Shown here: one piece after another, positions 17,601-31,900 of the stretch
How positions within the stretch are numbered: position 1 is the stretch's first letter
How the letters are laid out: every line of letters begins with the position of its first letter
Assembly (NCBI GenBank): GCA_013433145.1
Contig: CM024180.1
Location: 434,001 to 498,000, forward strand
DNA length: 64,000 nt
Source of the DNA: Ascaris suum
Taxonomy: Eukaryota > Nematoda > Chromadorea > Rhabditida > Ascarididae
Direction: 5' to 3'
The notes under the pieces: model-generated
Databases searched by the model: none
Seen by the model: only the letters and a program-made list of their open reading frames with translations
Told to the model about the DNA's origin: nothing
Made by a program: the position numbers and the translations under genes

Positions 17601-20600
17601 ACGCCTGTATAATAAAACTTCCTATTAATGAATATCAACGGCTAAAGTACTTTCACTAACGGACATTAATTTTAGAGATTCCACCAGTGAACACTCTTGG
17701 GGAAAATTATCGTTCTTCAACTTTCATATGTCTATTCATATATTTATCGTTTTGACGACATCTCTTACGCAATAAAATAGCGCTTAGAAATAGTTAGCGA
17801 ATAAAGATGAAATAAATGATGCAAAATGAAACGTCTAAGGAGTAGGATCATGATTAGCCAATCGAGCACTGTTATTTATTAAGATCACATTCAACAAGCC
17901 GATCGAAAGGTAAAAATACTTTTAAAGATTTTAAAAAATTCACTCGGTCAGACGTACTCAATTGGAGGAGGATGGCCCTCTCTTTGCATCGAAAAAATTG
18001 CAAAAATTGCAATTTCTTTAAATTGCAAAATATACAAATTGCAAAGTTATACTTTAAAAAATTGCAGAAAAAAAAATAGCAAATGCTTTTCTTTGAAGAA
18101 TATAGCCCATAGAACCTACCATAAACTGAATAACGATTTTCGTATTCCATTCATTTTTATCCTTTAAACACTGCATAATACGTTTTGGTTCCTTTCAACA
18201 AATGTAATAAATAAAGCTTAAATTGTAACTGACTGCCGAATAAACTATTAAGCTAATTATAGTCTTTATCGTTTCATCTGAACTCTTTATCGCTCATAAG
18301 GTGTGCTCATATCGAAAAAAAATGCTCCAAGGATTCTGTATTCAATCGAAGATTGCCTCACAATTCTTCGCTCTCCCATCTTCGAAAAAAAATGCTTATA
18401 TTCACGCTACGGCTAATTTTCATTCGAGATGTCTAATAATAGCAATCCAAGGGGTCAATAATTTAGAGCACCAAGATTATACGAGACGGCTTCCATTATT
18501 GGAGTAGAAGATATCCAAATATGATGTGGTATTCCAAATAACGTATCACACCAACACCACATAGATCGAGTTGTTCACTGAAGCCGATATCAAATTTATA
18601 TGCGAGAAGTTGATTTAATTCGTCTCTGCGTTTTAAAATCTCTGAAATCGACGCCCGGCTCACTAACGACACTTTATTTTAGCTATTGCAAAAATGATAG
18701 CAGCAAAAGGCACTGAAGAAACGAAGAGGAAAGGACTAAGGAAGGGGGGTGCAGGCAGGTGGGGGGGGGGGGGGGGGGAGAGAAGTGCGGTGTAGAATGA
18801 ACATTGCAAACGCAAAGATTTGAAATTGCGCTTATCTCAAACAACGAGGATAGGGTTGACATTGAATAGGATGGCATTCTATGCCACTTAACTATACTAT
18901 AGGAACGCTTTCTATAGCAACAGGTTGCATTATGCACTGCAATACTATATTATGTTGTAAAATAATATGCTCTACTATAGACTGTATTTTTGGTAGACGT
19001 TTTCCCAACTTTTTCACTCGCAAATATTAATATATGAGAGGAAAACAGTTTTCTCGAGTGAAGAAAGTATAAAGTGAACAAGAGAGAAAAATCACGTATA
19101 GCACGGTATAGTATACTTTTAGAAAAAAATGTATATACCGTATACTTTTGTAAAAATTTATCCACCGTATACGTAAAGCTTTGAAACGCTTCGAAACGCC
19201 ATATTATATTTCAAGAAATCATCACATAAGAAATATTATTGATCTAAGTACTTCCGATACGAGTAAATACCTAACTACTAGCAGATATTCACGTTGATCT
19301 CAGCAATCCGTATGCGGTGTGTCATAAAATGGATTTCCCCAAAAAAAAAACCTTTCAAATGAGGTATTTGTAGATGTCATGCAAAATAAGTGAATTTGAG
19401 TGAATTTCTAAATATGATTGAAATTTCGTTTCTTTTCATTGCCCTTCATTTGTGTATCTCTAAAATCAGATGCAATACCGCAAAGGTTTAAATAGCGGGA
19501 AACGGTGCGAGGGTAGGAGAAAGCGAGAAAGAGCGAAACCAATCCAAACAAAAATCTCCCCTCATAAAATAACATTCAACATCGAAGAATGAATAAATAA
19601 ACAAATTTAAAAACAAATTAACAATAGAAAGGTAATTAACAGGTGAGATTTCCATCTCGAAAGGCACCATAGGAATGGTTCTTGCAAATGCTATAAAAAA
19701 AAAAAAAAGATACTATTGAGCGAAAAGAAATTTTACCTTCACAGAGATCTGCGCTGGTATATTCCCATTGAAGTCGCATTCGTATACTAGCTGTATGAAT
19801 GGTGAGGAAATCTTTAGCAAATTCATCCATAAGTTGCATGAACGTTTCAGAAATTGAATGCATTTTTATAATTTTTGCATGTTTCGTTCTATTGAAATCG
19901 GTTGGCTCATATTCCGGTATAAACATCACCTATATATAAATAAATCGTTAATTAGAACCATTCTACTGAACATAATAAAGAGCTTTCAAAGTTAGAATAA
20001 TCGACCTTTCAGGAGATCTTTTCTGTATCGAATTTTTATTTGTTTGAATCTTAAACAATTCCCCGCATTTACATGTGGGTAGGAATGTTGTTATATCCTA
20101 GAAGCATAAATAAATAGATAAACATTGAATATGGAAATGATCATGTAAATATCAATTTCAATATCTCCTCATCGATCAACCCATACGAAATCTTGACCTA
20201 AAGTCACAATAGCTCACAATTAAGTTGACCTGATGTCACAATAATCCATAATTAAGGGCAAGAATGTACGTAGATTTGCTGCCAGTAACGATGAAGCATT
20301 GTAATAACTTTTGCTTATTATGTAATCACTTCTATTTTTTGTATTCATCAATGAATGCATTAATGAGGGCCAAATCGCCTCAGCTGTTTATCATGCTGAT
20401 TAAATTTTATCACATCTACCTTTGTAAATCGTGAATTAAAAATGCTGGACGAAAAGCGCGCACGTGCACACACATATCCAAATATACGCACAAGTAGGTG
20501 CGCACAGATTTATATACACATATGGAGCCGTTTGAAGTTTTTGAAAAAAAAAAATTGTCAAAGCATGTTTAATTAGGCCGAATGCTCCTGTAGCCGATGC

Positions 20601-20761
20601 GTACGTACCACGTTATGGCCAGATTCGGCGAGTGTATCGGCAATGCGTGCATTTCCCATCAAATGACTTGCACTATACGATGGACTATATACCAAAATAT
20701 TAGCTGCATGCACCACACATATTAGATCGAATAATAGAGCAAAATCGAATAATGTCCACAT
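11617..20761 (-). CDS. ugt: UDP-glucuronosyl/UDP-glucosyltransferase (UGT), nine exons, three frameshifts
   Basis: This enzyme transfers sugar from a UDP-sugar to small lipophilic substrates; it is an ER type I membrane protein with a lumenal active site. Exons on the minus strand are 20761-20609, 19929-19737, 18641-18472, 17604-17511, 16953-16729, 15222-15112, 14119-13991, 12864-12645 and 11827-11617, and all splice phases agree. Exon 1 has a signal peptide (MWTLFDFALLFDLICVVHA) and the likely catalytic His in YSPSYSASHLMGNAR. Exon 3 has FDIGFSEQLDLCG. Exons 7 and 8 have the donor-sugar signature (WMPQADIL, then HPRLRLFVMHGG and PFFGDQFRNA). Exon 9 ends in one membrane helix with almost no cytosolic tail. 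The length, about 502 residues, is normal for the family. One base is missing in each of exons 3 (near 18534), 5 (near 16797) and 6 (15160-15163), always in a G run of the coding strand. I read these as sequence errors; a pseudogene is the alternative. Confidence 0.93.
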
Positions 20762-20775
20762 TTCTGGAAACAATA
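20762..20775 (-). promoter_or_regulatory. Probable spliced-leader acceptor before the UGT gene
   Basis: On the minus strand a TTGTTTCCAG acceptor ends at 20764, two bases before the ATG of the UGT signal peptide. A 2-nt leader after an AG is typical of nematode trans-spliced messages. No leader RNA gene was seen in the window, so this is an inference from position and consensus. Confidence 0.5.
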
Positions 20776-22371
20776 TGCCGCATAGGTCTATCTGATATTA
20801 TATTAAGATTAACGACATTTATTTCTGAATGATATGAAGAAAACTTCGATGAATACGAAGAGAGTAAAAAATAGTTTTAAAAAAAATTTAAAAATTAATG
20901 AAATCATGGCGTTTTTCTAGAACATTTATTGAAGGAAAAAGCGATCAAGACCAATAAGACGAGAAAATTCTATATGTCGATCAAAAATCAATTAATCAAT
21001 AAAAATTTATTATGAAAGCACATATATGAGAATCAAAAAAATCGAGTGAACGAATGGAACTCGACAGATCCGCGCTGACCCTTAGCGAATCGAACGATCG
21101 CCAGGTGAGTCTCAGGTGAATCTCATGTGATTATGAGAAATGTAATGTGGACAAACAAAAAAATCACTGTGACGTGTCTTTTTGTAGTGATATATTTACG
21201 TATTCAGCAAATTCAATTCAGGAACGATCAACGGTTGAGTTGTGAGATTTGATAGGCATATGATAGTAATAATGATAGTCGTATGAAATGTTATTCGCCG
21301 GCTAACCATCACTGAGAAAGGAAATTGGTGTGGATTCGTTTTCATTTTCTATCACCTTGATCATCGGAAGACAAATCTTTTGTAAAAGTTTAGCACCGTG
21401 ACAGGACCAACTAAAATATCGAGAATTGCATTCATCGCTTTCGGTGGCGATGATTCTAACGTTAAAGAATTAGTTTCATTTACCACAGCAAGTAATTCTC
21501 GCCAATACTATCGTACTCGGAAAATGCTTACACTGTAACATTTATGTTTTTTCTTGTGGAGTATTTAAGTAGTCATTCACTGCAACACTTATGTTATATT
21601 CTTATAAATCACGTTTAGGTGGTAGACTGTGTCAACAATTCGACAGTAAATTATGTTTACTTAATGAAAACTCTAAACTCTCAAACGTACCGGAAGGCGA
21701 CCAATCCACTTCCTTCACTCAAACCAACTCATATATAAGTACCTCTTGAATCTCACAGTCCATCAAAAAAAAAAAAAAAAAAAAAAAAAAACGTTACAAC
21801 GCAAAATCAATTCCAAAGAGGAGAACAACTGCTCATCTTATCCCTCAACATTAGCCCTTTCCCCTTATTCCCCCAAAAACGAAAAAAAATCGTGCATACC
21901 TTTCTCTGAACCTATACCGATCAACAATTAGATTCATTCGCACCGGATTATTGGCATCCAGGTGTGCATAAAACTCAATGCGGACAAAAACCGCACTTTT
22001 AAGTGACGATTTACACATTATGTGAATAGAAAATTTCATGGAAATCGCATTGCAAGAGTTTTATCATTGTTTTTAATTATTTATGCAATCTAAGAAGTTG
22101 CAATGATAATGAATTATGAAGATGCGCTTCTTTCGAGTTTTTTTTTTTCCTTCATAAATTGCCTTTGGATAATTTTTGGATAATCTTCAACTCAACAAAA
22201 GAAATTATCTTCATTCAAAGAAGAAGAAATAAGACTACAATGAAGTAATGAAATATAAGAATAAACATAAATGTGCAAAATGCATATCGTCCCGACTAAT
22301 TGTCTGGACGGTTCTTCTCATCTACTAATCCCATCATTTCCCCACTACCCCAATGGCTCAAGTGAAGAAAA

Positions 22372-22540
22372 TGGGAAAGGAGGGGGGGGGGGGAAATGAG
22401 AAAGGAGGGAGGGAATGGGAAAGGTAGGAGGGAACGGGAAAGGGTGGGAGGGAATGGGAAAAGGTGGGAGGGAAAGGAAAGGTGGGAGGGAATGGGAAAG
22501 GTGGGGGGGGGGGGGGGGGGGAATGGGAAAGTGGGATGAG
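22372..22540. repeat. G-rich minisatellite with long G runs
   Basis: Units of about 20-22 bp of the form GGGAGGGAATGGGAAAGGTG are repeated imperfectly about seven times, flanked by G homopolymers of 12 bases (22382-22393) and 19 bases (22503-22521). On the other strand this gives a false Pro-rich reading frame. The many GGG runs could form G-quadruplexes. Confidence 0.9.
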
Positions 22541-24109
22541 TTGTGCATAATGCAGGTAACGTAGATGAACGGCTATAACTTTAAAGAAAATGTTCTATAA
22601 AAAGTTGCACATGTATATTAACTTAACGTCACTTATGCTAAAGAATAACGATCACTTATAACTTATATTTAGCGGCTATGATTTGTAACGTTGCAATAAC
22701 TTATATCATTTTTGCAAAGAAAATCTTCATAATGGTTGAAATGCAATATTTTTTGCAATTAAAAAAAATTTCGACCTTTTAAAAGAAATTTCTATATTAT
22801 TAAATTAATAAAATTAAAAAAATTCATTTCAATATTGTGTAATTTGTCGGATATTTCTGTTGAAAAGAAAAATCACATCCGGAATATATCGCTTCGAAAT
22901 TCCATAAATCTTCGTTGTAGACCTCAACAATAAAATAGAGAGAGAAAAAAATAGAAGGAAGACGGAAAGACATGAGAAATTTCAGAGAGTATATCAGATT
23001 ATCCGTTACAATATGCGGTATTTCTAATTCATCACATTGAGAGGTAAGTATGTTGACTAAATAGTTTGAAAAATGAACATATCGTTTGAATTGCAAAGTT
23101 ATGCGAGCAAAAAAAAAAAGAAAGAAAAAAACATAAGAAAATTTTCTATGCATATAATGAAATCGAATGATTGATTATATTAGCGAAAAGATATGAAATA
23201 TTCGATAAAAGAGTAAAAATGAGGAAAATATTGATGAAAAAATATAATTGATAAATGGAGTGTTATTTAACCGATTAATTTACTATTTGAATTTTTTTCT
23301 TTTTTTAATGAAAATTGCTGAAATATATTAAATACACAACAATATTATAAATTATAATCAATTTTATTTTTATTGCAGCTAATAAAATATTTTCAACGTA
23401 ATTATTACGAGTACAATATAAGGTTAAGAATAAAATAATCGCATAGAAAGCGATGCAGCACAAATATTTCGAGTGATAAGATCGATGACAATGCGCTTAC
23501 CATATCACTGATAACTAATGATATGATAACGAAAATGCTCGCCTATCATTTCGCTGATTATGAGTTCTTAAACAAGAAACAACACTGTGAACGGCAATTG
23601 TATGCTCTTCTATTCGACAAAAAATCGAATGATTGCCTCTATACCACCCAAACAAACACAAATAATCGGGCCGGTTCTGTTGGGATGTTTTTTTCTTACT
23701 TCATTTCGCCATAATTCGTCGTATAGCAATCATCAATTGCCGCAGTCACGTCAAAAACGATAACTCTCAAAAGACGAAAAAAATATATAATAAAAAGTCA
23801 TGAGGAATTATTTGCCATTCTCATACGTTAAAAAATTTTTTAAACCAAAATCATCGAAAACGCTCGTTTAATTATGATTTCTTCGTTGCTTTTTACACAT
23901 GCCAATTGAAAACAACATCATCTTGAGCAACATTCATTGCTCGATTGGTCGAATATATCCCCTTCCACCCCTTCCCTTTGCTATTTTTGATTTGGACATA
24001 TTAAATAAGGTAGTTGAAATTCTGCAAATTTTTCAAATTCTTCGACGAAAAAAATTGAAGAAAGAAACTCATAAGATTTCATTTCAAATGTAATGAGCGG
24101 TTGTATCCA

Positions 24110-24280
24110 ACTGATGTAACAACTGAAGTTTTTTTGCAAGCAAAGGAAATGCCCATTAAAAGGTTCTTGCATTGTCTGCGGTTCATTAAAGTTGGCGTTT
24201 ATTTTATCTCCCTTTGAAGGTCGATCTTCTTCGTTATCACACAACACCTCCTTATTTCGCTTGTGAAACAAATGTACTAA
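24110..24280 (-). CDS. Exon-like fragment, unidentified
   Basis: A minus-strand frame with hydrophilic, mixed composition (for example HKRNKEVLCDNEEDRPSKGD and, further on, ANFNEPQTMQEPFNGHF) lies downstream of acceptor-like CGTTTAG/ATTTAG sequences, and a possible donor GTTGTTAC is near 24114. No domain was recognised. It stands alone between two identified genes and may be chance. Confidence 0.2.
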
Positions 24281-25933
24281 ATGGATACTAAACGCGCCAA
24301 GGATGTCGGCTCAACTTGCGCTTTTTATGAGTTTGCCGATTAATCATCAGATGATGAAAAACCACGTGTCATGGCATCTCCTTGGCCGATTGACCGACAC
24401 TTACATTTTCCTCAATTCAATATTCGCATCTGAAGGGCGTAAAATAAAAATAGCCTACAAATATCACACAACCATCCAGAAATTGCTTAATAGGGAAGCA
24501 TCCAAAAAGAGCTCGACAAGAAAGGATCATGGTCGTAGAAATTACTGCACCACGAAGTTTTAGCTATAAACTTTCACCACATTAACTAGCATAAAAATCT
24601 GTGCGAGATCGGTTTTTGAGGGTTATGAGGTTGTCCCCCCTTAAATTCACAACAACGCTACTAAACTCACTGAACTTTGCGCTACTTCAGGTATTTTCGA
24701 ACTTAAGCGAATGAATGAACACTTTTCGTGCGGATAACAAACGATAATTCCCATGGAACGGCGCCGTCAGGAATAAAAATATACATCCCGAGTGCCACTA
24801 TCTTCTGGCGTTCCATCTTTCAGTGCATCACTTTCGTTTTTCTCTTTACTTGTAATTACCATCAAACACCACTCAACAACCAACGATCAACGATTGCAAT
24901 GATGCTATTAAAACTAAGAGGAAATACGATATGATCTATCAAATAGTCCAGTAAGTTAGGTGCAGCCGCCTTCAGCAAACCAATATCAAACGAAAAAACA
25001 CCTCAGAACCTAATTACTTCCAATAATTTATTAATAGAACCAATTTTGTTTCCTGCTACAACCAACTGCAAAGCTGTGATCTGTGGAAAAAGATGGCAAA
25101 CGAATCGAATGGCTTTATTATCATCTTCAAAAAAAAGAACTAGAATACCACAACAATCAGATGGTTTAACACACCTAGACACACATATACTAGCTATATT
25201 ATCTTAGTTTATGATATAACTAATATATGGTGATGTCGGTACGGCAACTTTAAAACTCATCAAATGTTCACCTCGTTTAAACTATACGTCAACAAAAGAA
25301 TAACGGTAAACACATCAAAACATTGCTTGTGAGGCACATTTGCAAGAGGTAAACTTCGACTGCCTCCTTATTCATTCAAATTTAAATATCAGTTTATTGC
25401 TGAACCATCTGGCAAAATAAGAAAGTCCTTGTAAAATGCACTCATCGATGCGATATTCCTTTGAGATAAAGTCGACTTCGGGATTTGGATACTATCTGCC
25501 AGAGGCATTATTGATGACATCTCTATTATCACTTACAATGAGGCTGAACAGTAACTTCACATCCTTTTTCACTATCAAATTTAAGCGCACAAGCGTATTT
25601 CGATGTGTATCCATGCTTTAAGAAAGAGACCATTGAAATCGATGAAGGTGTGGGAAAAGAACGAACACAAGACTTAAGACGAGAAGAGAATAACGGTGAA
25701 GATCGAATAAGACAAGAAGGAAACGTGACTAATGAAAACAGCAAACGACAGACCGGATAACGCTTTGTAACTATTGTTGAATACGGACCTGGCAATGGGA
25801 ATCGCAAAGAAACACGGGACAACATTGTCAAGAAAAGTTATGAACTACCTCAGGTATAGCCATGAGATATGGGTGATTCAGAGTCTTATTTAGGAAGAAT
25901 TCTAAACGGAGAAGGCAAACAGCATCCACCTCC

Positions 25934-25939
25934 TTTATT
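25934..25939 (-). terminator. Poly(A) signal of the CoA-transferase gene
   Basis: AATAAA on the minus strand lies 17 bases after the proposed stop codon (25956-25958). This short spacing supports the last small exon and the gene end. Confidence 0.7.
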
Positions 25940-25955
25940 AAATGTGCTTGAAAGC

Positions 25956-28900
25956 CTACAGAAGCTGTAGGTCATGCACCCTTCTGTGCTGAAAAACAGA
26001 ACGCTGGACAGAACATCTCATAAAAAAGAAAGGACTGCCTAACCCAACTGAATAAAACAGACAACAAAGACTGCAGCAACAAGAATGCATTGAAGATACG
26101 ATGAGTCTTCTCGGTGTCTTTAAGTTGTTCTCCGAGCATCGCAATCAACGAGATGTTTAGTCGGGCGATGGCATCACCTTTAACCGATCGAAGGCCGCCG
26201 CTTCTCGAGATTGGCCCTATGATCCGATGTGCGATCTTGATCAGTTCATATGCCCTTTGAACGCATATTCTTGCCCCATAGCTGTGCAATTCCATATTCA
26301 GTTACTACGTAGTGCACGTGTGCACGTGACGTTACCACACCAGCACCCTGAAAACCAGTACACCCTTTTGCAGCTTAATTTTAATTTCCCTCGTTCTTTT
26401 AGTTTTCACAGATCGCAGTTGTCTAGAAATTTTTCCAGTGTGCTCCATCCACCTTTTGCTGCCAGCCTACCGCGTGCGTTGTGGTTCAATTAAGGTGATA
26501 CCATTTCAACTGGTTATGAAGCGTACATAACAACGTGAACATATCAAACCTCCTCGAAAAGACTCACTCCTATTCTCCACCGACTAATGCAAAAAACATT
26601 TCTTGGCAAGGCTAAACCGGCCAGATATAATTTTTCCTCCCCTGCTTGGGTTGTGACATTTTATTGTACGGCTAGCTGTGACCGGCCGCACAAACAAAAA
26701 TAATGATTTAAATAGAGGAAGCGTCAACATGCCAGGTTTCAGAAGAAAATAAACAACCTTATGGTAGTCGGAAACTTTTTGCTTCAGGAAAGGATAAAGA
26801 ATTGGAACACTTGAAAGTAAAGATAAAACAAAAATGTACACACGTTTGCACACAGTAATACACAAGTTAGTGCATCATTTCTATGATCTTCGTGTCAGTA
26901 GTACACCAATATGCCAACCGTTGCACAGATTTGTGAAATGCCGGAAACGTTTGTGAACGCGGCACAGGTTCGTAAAAATGCGGTACTAGTTTGTGAAAAT
27001 GCTGCATACCTTGATGGAATGCATGCATTTGAAAAGTAGATGGATTAACAATTGAGATGGCATCGCTGTTCGAAACTAAAAACGCCATTCTATCGCTTCT
27101 ATTTCAACACTTTCCCCGCAAACATCCATTGCACAGACTCAAATATAGATATTTCTAAAGTTATTTTTGCCCACATTTGTTAACTTAATGAATCCATTCA
27201 CAAAGAAAAAGAGATTGACCGAAGCTTTTCTGCAGTGGTTTTCTGATGCGTCAATTTGTGAACGAGTTCCTCTTCCCTCCTCCTTCCTCGTCCCCCCCCT
27301 CCCACCTCTGAAACAAGCTGACAAATCGCAGATGTTAGGGCTGTATGACGCTCAAATGAAAAACGAACGCTACATTCACACTTAAATATTAAAGCCTCGA
27401 GTAATCTAGCTGTACTGAAATTATGCTCACATACATGTGCGCAGAACATTTAAAAATTTGAATTGGCGTCACCAACTTTTTCGTTTAATTTACTAGAAAA
27501 AAAGCAATTCTTCGCAAATAACAACAACCTCATTAATATATGGCACGATCTTGGAAATGCCCTTCTTAGTGCCGATGGCAAAGCGATGATTTGGCTTGCC
27601 AAACCATCGTCACCAATTGCTGCACCTCGGATAAGTCGACCTGACCGCCGAATCCGGATAGGAAGCGTGATCCCACCGAGTCGGCAACAACTACAACAAG
27701 CACCGCCCTCCTTAGACAAGAATTCGACTTCTCCAGATAGCCCCACGTGCAACCCTTTTCAAAAACTCTCAAACATTGTCATCCATCATTCGCGCATTCT
27801 GCTCATGAGCACTCACCTATGCGGTTGAGCGTTGATGCCGACCGCTTCTTCTCTCACCACTATCCCTCTAGAATTTCCAGTCATAATTTATCGGCCATGA
27901 ATCCCATCAAATTTTCACCTTAGCTATCCCATAGGAGCTGTTCGGATTTTTTCCGAGCAAACTTTCCGCCCCCCTCCCCCCCCCCATCGCAAAACTGAAA
28001 GTTTGCAGTACCTTCGGCAATGATAGCTCTAATCTCCCGACTTTTCCTCAATCGCCTTTTTGAATGTAAGCATTATCGACGTTAATGATAATTCGCGATC
28101 AACATGCGTTAAACCGACTCAAATTAAGAAGAATTCACCCAAACAACCAGGCAATAATCCACGAAAACGCAACCACAGAAGCAATCTCAAATGCAGATCA
28201 CCCGGCAGTGCCACAATGAGGTACAGCTCAACAACGGTTTCACAGAGTCCGCCAAGGCAACATTCAAACGGCAAAAACTTCACTGACCATACATCAATTA
28301 TTGGAAAAATGTGCGTGTTCCTGTAAGTTTTTTCAGCATCCAATGGACTTCTTACAAGAAAAACACATCAATTCCTCCCATATATTCTTCAAGATTTTCT
28401 ATTAACCCCGGCTTTCTTTCGAACAATCCATAAATCTCCGAACTCGTTCAGCCTCTCGAGTCAAAAATCTCAGGATAAACACCCACGAGTCAATTTCTCA
28501 GGGCAAACAACTTACCAACCGATACTCTTGGGAATTCTCATAAGCAAATTATCGAAGCAAACGAGGGCATCCCTCCAAAAACATCTAATAAATTAAACTT
28601 TGCATGAGGTATACAGCGCAATCTTTTCTAATCATTCCTTCCTAACGTTTGATTCACCTTGCTAACGATAAATTAGACTGCAAAAAACAAAGGCATTTTC
28701 TAAAAAGCTCAGCACACAATTCGATTCAAAGACGGAGTTTTTTTTTTGAAATGCAAAAAATTGTGACCCTTCTCTCACCGATGTCTTACCTTATCCGCTA
28801 CAGCCCCCCCCCCCAATCGGCATCTCCCTGCTCATTACCGACTATAAAATCACAGACCTTGTCCGGTAAGATCGATTTCCACCGCTGAATTGATCGCCGT

Positions 28901-31900
28901 CATTTGTCATCGTTCGTACAACACCTGGATCATTTCACCCACGCAACATCACCGAAGAATACACTCACATTGTCGTTGAGGAAGTCGTAGAGTTTCTTGA
29001 ACCGTACACAAATGAACCCACCATCTAAATATACTAACGCATACTAAAAACTCTTTTACTGAAACCGGAAAATTTGCCGATTTGCCGGCCAAAAAAACGT
29101 GTCCATAATGGTCAAAGGCTCGCAATCGATATTGAAGCTATTTCTGCCTCTTGCTGAATACTCCGCCAAAAAAAGAGATGCAAGGAAAAAATTGGCCGCC
29201 TACTCAGATTTTATGGATAAAGATCAAAATAACAGACCACAACTGACAAAATCAAACGTCTATCATCTCGTCTTTTCGCTAGCAGATAAAAATTTGGTTC
29301 CAGCCGAATGCAGCGATCTCGGACTCAGTAGTGACCAGGACACATTTTCAGAACTTGCAAAAAGAAAGTGCCGCTACCTCCCTTGTGCTTTGAGGATGCA
29401 CGGCTGTTATCCAACAAAGCTTTCAGTCTATTAGTTCGCATCAGATTCTATGATATGAGATAAATGTCCAAACTCCCACCTCTCCAGGCAGATGGCTTCT
29501 CGAAGATATGCCAAACCAACGACGAGGTTTCGTCAGTGGTTGCTTCAGTGAGATTGAGTTGACGTAATTTTACGCAGTAATATCACCTATGATATTATTC
29601 AACGCTATGGTCTTATGTTTAAACGACGAAATATTAATAAGCCCACAATCCGTTCAATGAATGATCCCAACACATACACTGCGGTATCACACTGGCAAAA
29701 TGGCGTAAGCAAAAGACCTCAGATTTTTTTTGTCTCAAGAAAACCTGGAGTAACGACCTATGATTTTCCTTCCTTTCTATTTCCTTTTCCTAAGCAATCT
29801 TAACCTCCCGTTCGGTTGCTACTTTCAGCATTTTTTGCTCTCATTATTTCCGGTATGTACTATTTTCGGTGTTGTAACCATCACTGTTTATCTTTTTCCG
29901 GTTTTTGTTATCCCATTGGATGGGCTGCATGAAATATGACTGTGGCCAACCAAGCTTTCCCCTCATCCACAGAGTATAAGTTTAAAGAAACTTTAATCAA
30001 ATATTGAAATCCTGAAGCGGGCGAAATACGCTTTCCTTTGATGTACACTCGGTTGCAATTGAATTTTGATCGCCGGTCAGTGCTTTCAGCCGGTTATCGC
30101 AACAGAATTGCGTTCGATCACAGTAACAGTGATTAAAGCTTGATGAGAATGCAAGGAGAGATAATCAGTGATGGAAGTCCTGATTGGTAAAATCAATCAG
30201 TTACCCAAAAATTTAAGGCAGCAAACTAATCGTAAGTACCATTGAACTGCAGGAACCTTTCAGCTGCAAAATCAACAGAAAAAAATCTTTTCAATATATG
30301 AGACGTAGAGAAACTCTTCCTCACACACAAAAAACCTTTCAGTATGCGAGAGTTATCCAGATAAAGGACCAACCTTGCCAGGATGGAGGGTCTTTTTAGC
30401 GTTTGTGATCGCGTGCATGCCACAAGATCCAAGACACCATCCGAAAACATTTCGGTATGAATGCCCAGATCCTTATGATTATGCAAACCTGCTAATGCTG
30501 CATCCGGAATCGCACCGATGCCTAAAACCGCACAGATTTACGCACTAATATATCCACATAAGGCATACTTCATAACGAATAAATGACTCTTCATACCGTT
30601 GTCATTTCCGCTCGGGGTAAGCTTTAAAGTCACGTGAAGGTTATGTAAGGTGAATTTTAAAAATCCACAAAAAAGTAGAAATAAACAAGTACGTGAAGCA
30701 TATTTAATATTTTTGCAAAAAACCAATATGTTCTTTATACGTTCGTTAATCATGTTGGATTGAATCAATAAAACCCTCTCAATGAATCTAAAAATCAGTC
30801 GTTATTGCGCTAACTATTCAGCTCACACAACAAAACTGCATATTCCGATCCGTCATAATCTCGGACAAATAAAAGCACATATCGTGCCAATTTTCGTGGC
30901 GTATTTTCCGCCTGATATTATTACATATATTGGGCATAAATCTAAAAGCTATGTATTTTGAATTCACAGACAAAAAATATGGATTTTTTTAGCAGAAATT
31001 CTCGGCAAATGGTTTTAAATTTAATGCTTGAACAACGCGATAAGAACTCAGAAAAAAAGTTTAATGAATAAAGCAAATAGCTGAGTATTTCCCGACAACA
31101 AAAAATAACGAATAAAATAAAAAGAAATTAAAACTGCTGCAAAAGTTATTTCTTCTAATAGCAATATTAACGTGGCACTCCTGATGAAAAACATGATCCG
31201 ATTGGATCTAAATCATCTCCAACTTAATTCCCTCATAAGCTGACAATTCATGACGCTCATCGCTCACCTCTACAGACGATCATAAAAGAGAAAAAAACCT
31301 TAAGAGCAAAAAGCATTGATTATTATACCGTTGTTTTACTGCTAGGAAAAATCCATGCACTATAGCACACCTGCAATGGTAGGTACAATATGAATAAATT
31401 TTGAAACAAGCATTAAACTCGCATGAGTAATATCAGCAACACTATCTGAAAAAATCATATTTCAAGCCTATCTTTACAGATGTACCACTGTGTTCGAAGG
31501 ATTATAAAAAAAAGAGAATTAAGCGAACCCATTTGAAGGTAGCACCATCGTCGACAAGGTTATTGGCAATAATCTCGCCTATTTTCTTCTCTTCGGGAGT
31601 TGGTGGTCCACCGCCATGTCGTTCGTGTAACTGATGATCGTTGCATTCAACCAATACGTCAATATGCGATTGATGAATCACTGCATCTCCAAACGTTCGA
31701 GGCATATGCTTACTTGTCATCGCTGCAATCCATCGCTTGTCAACAAAAATCTCCAAGCAACAACTTTATACCCTGGGGCGTAAAAAGATTGAGAGAGGGG
31801 AGGGAGAGAGCGGAGAGAAAACGATGTGCTGAGAAGATTCCACTGGAAAGCTTGAAGCCTTTGCTGGAGCTAAAACCGCAAATAACGTCATAACGAACAA

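Larger units (their letters stand above)
20776..25933. other. Spacer between the CoA-transferase and UGT genes
   Basis: Both neighbours lie on the minus strand, so this is the upstream region of the UGT gene and the downstream region of the CoA-transferase gene. It holds a poly(A) tract at 21767-21791, a G-rich minisatellite at 22372-22540 and one exon-like minus-strand stretch near 24.1-24.28 kb. Otherwise I see nothing in it. Confidence 0.5.
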
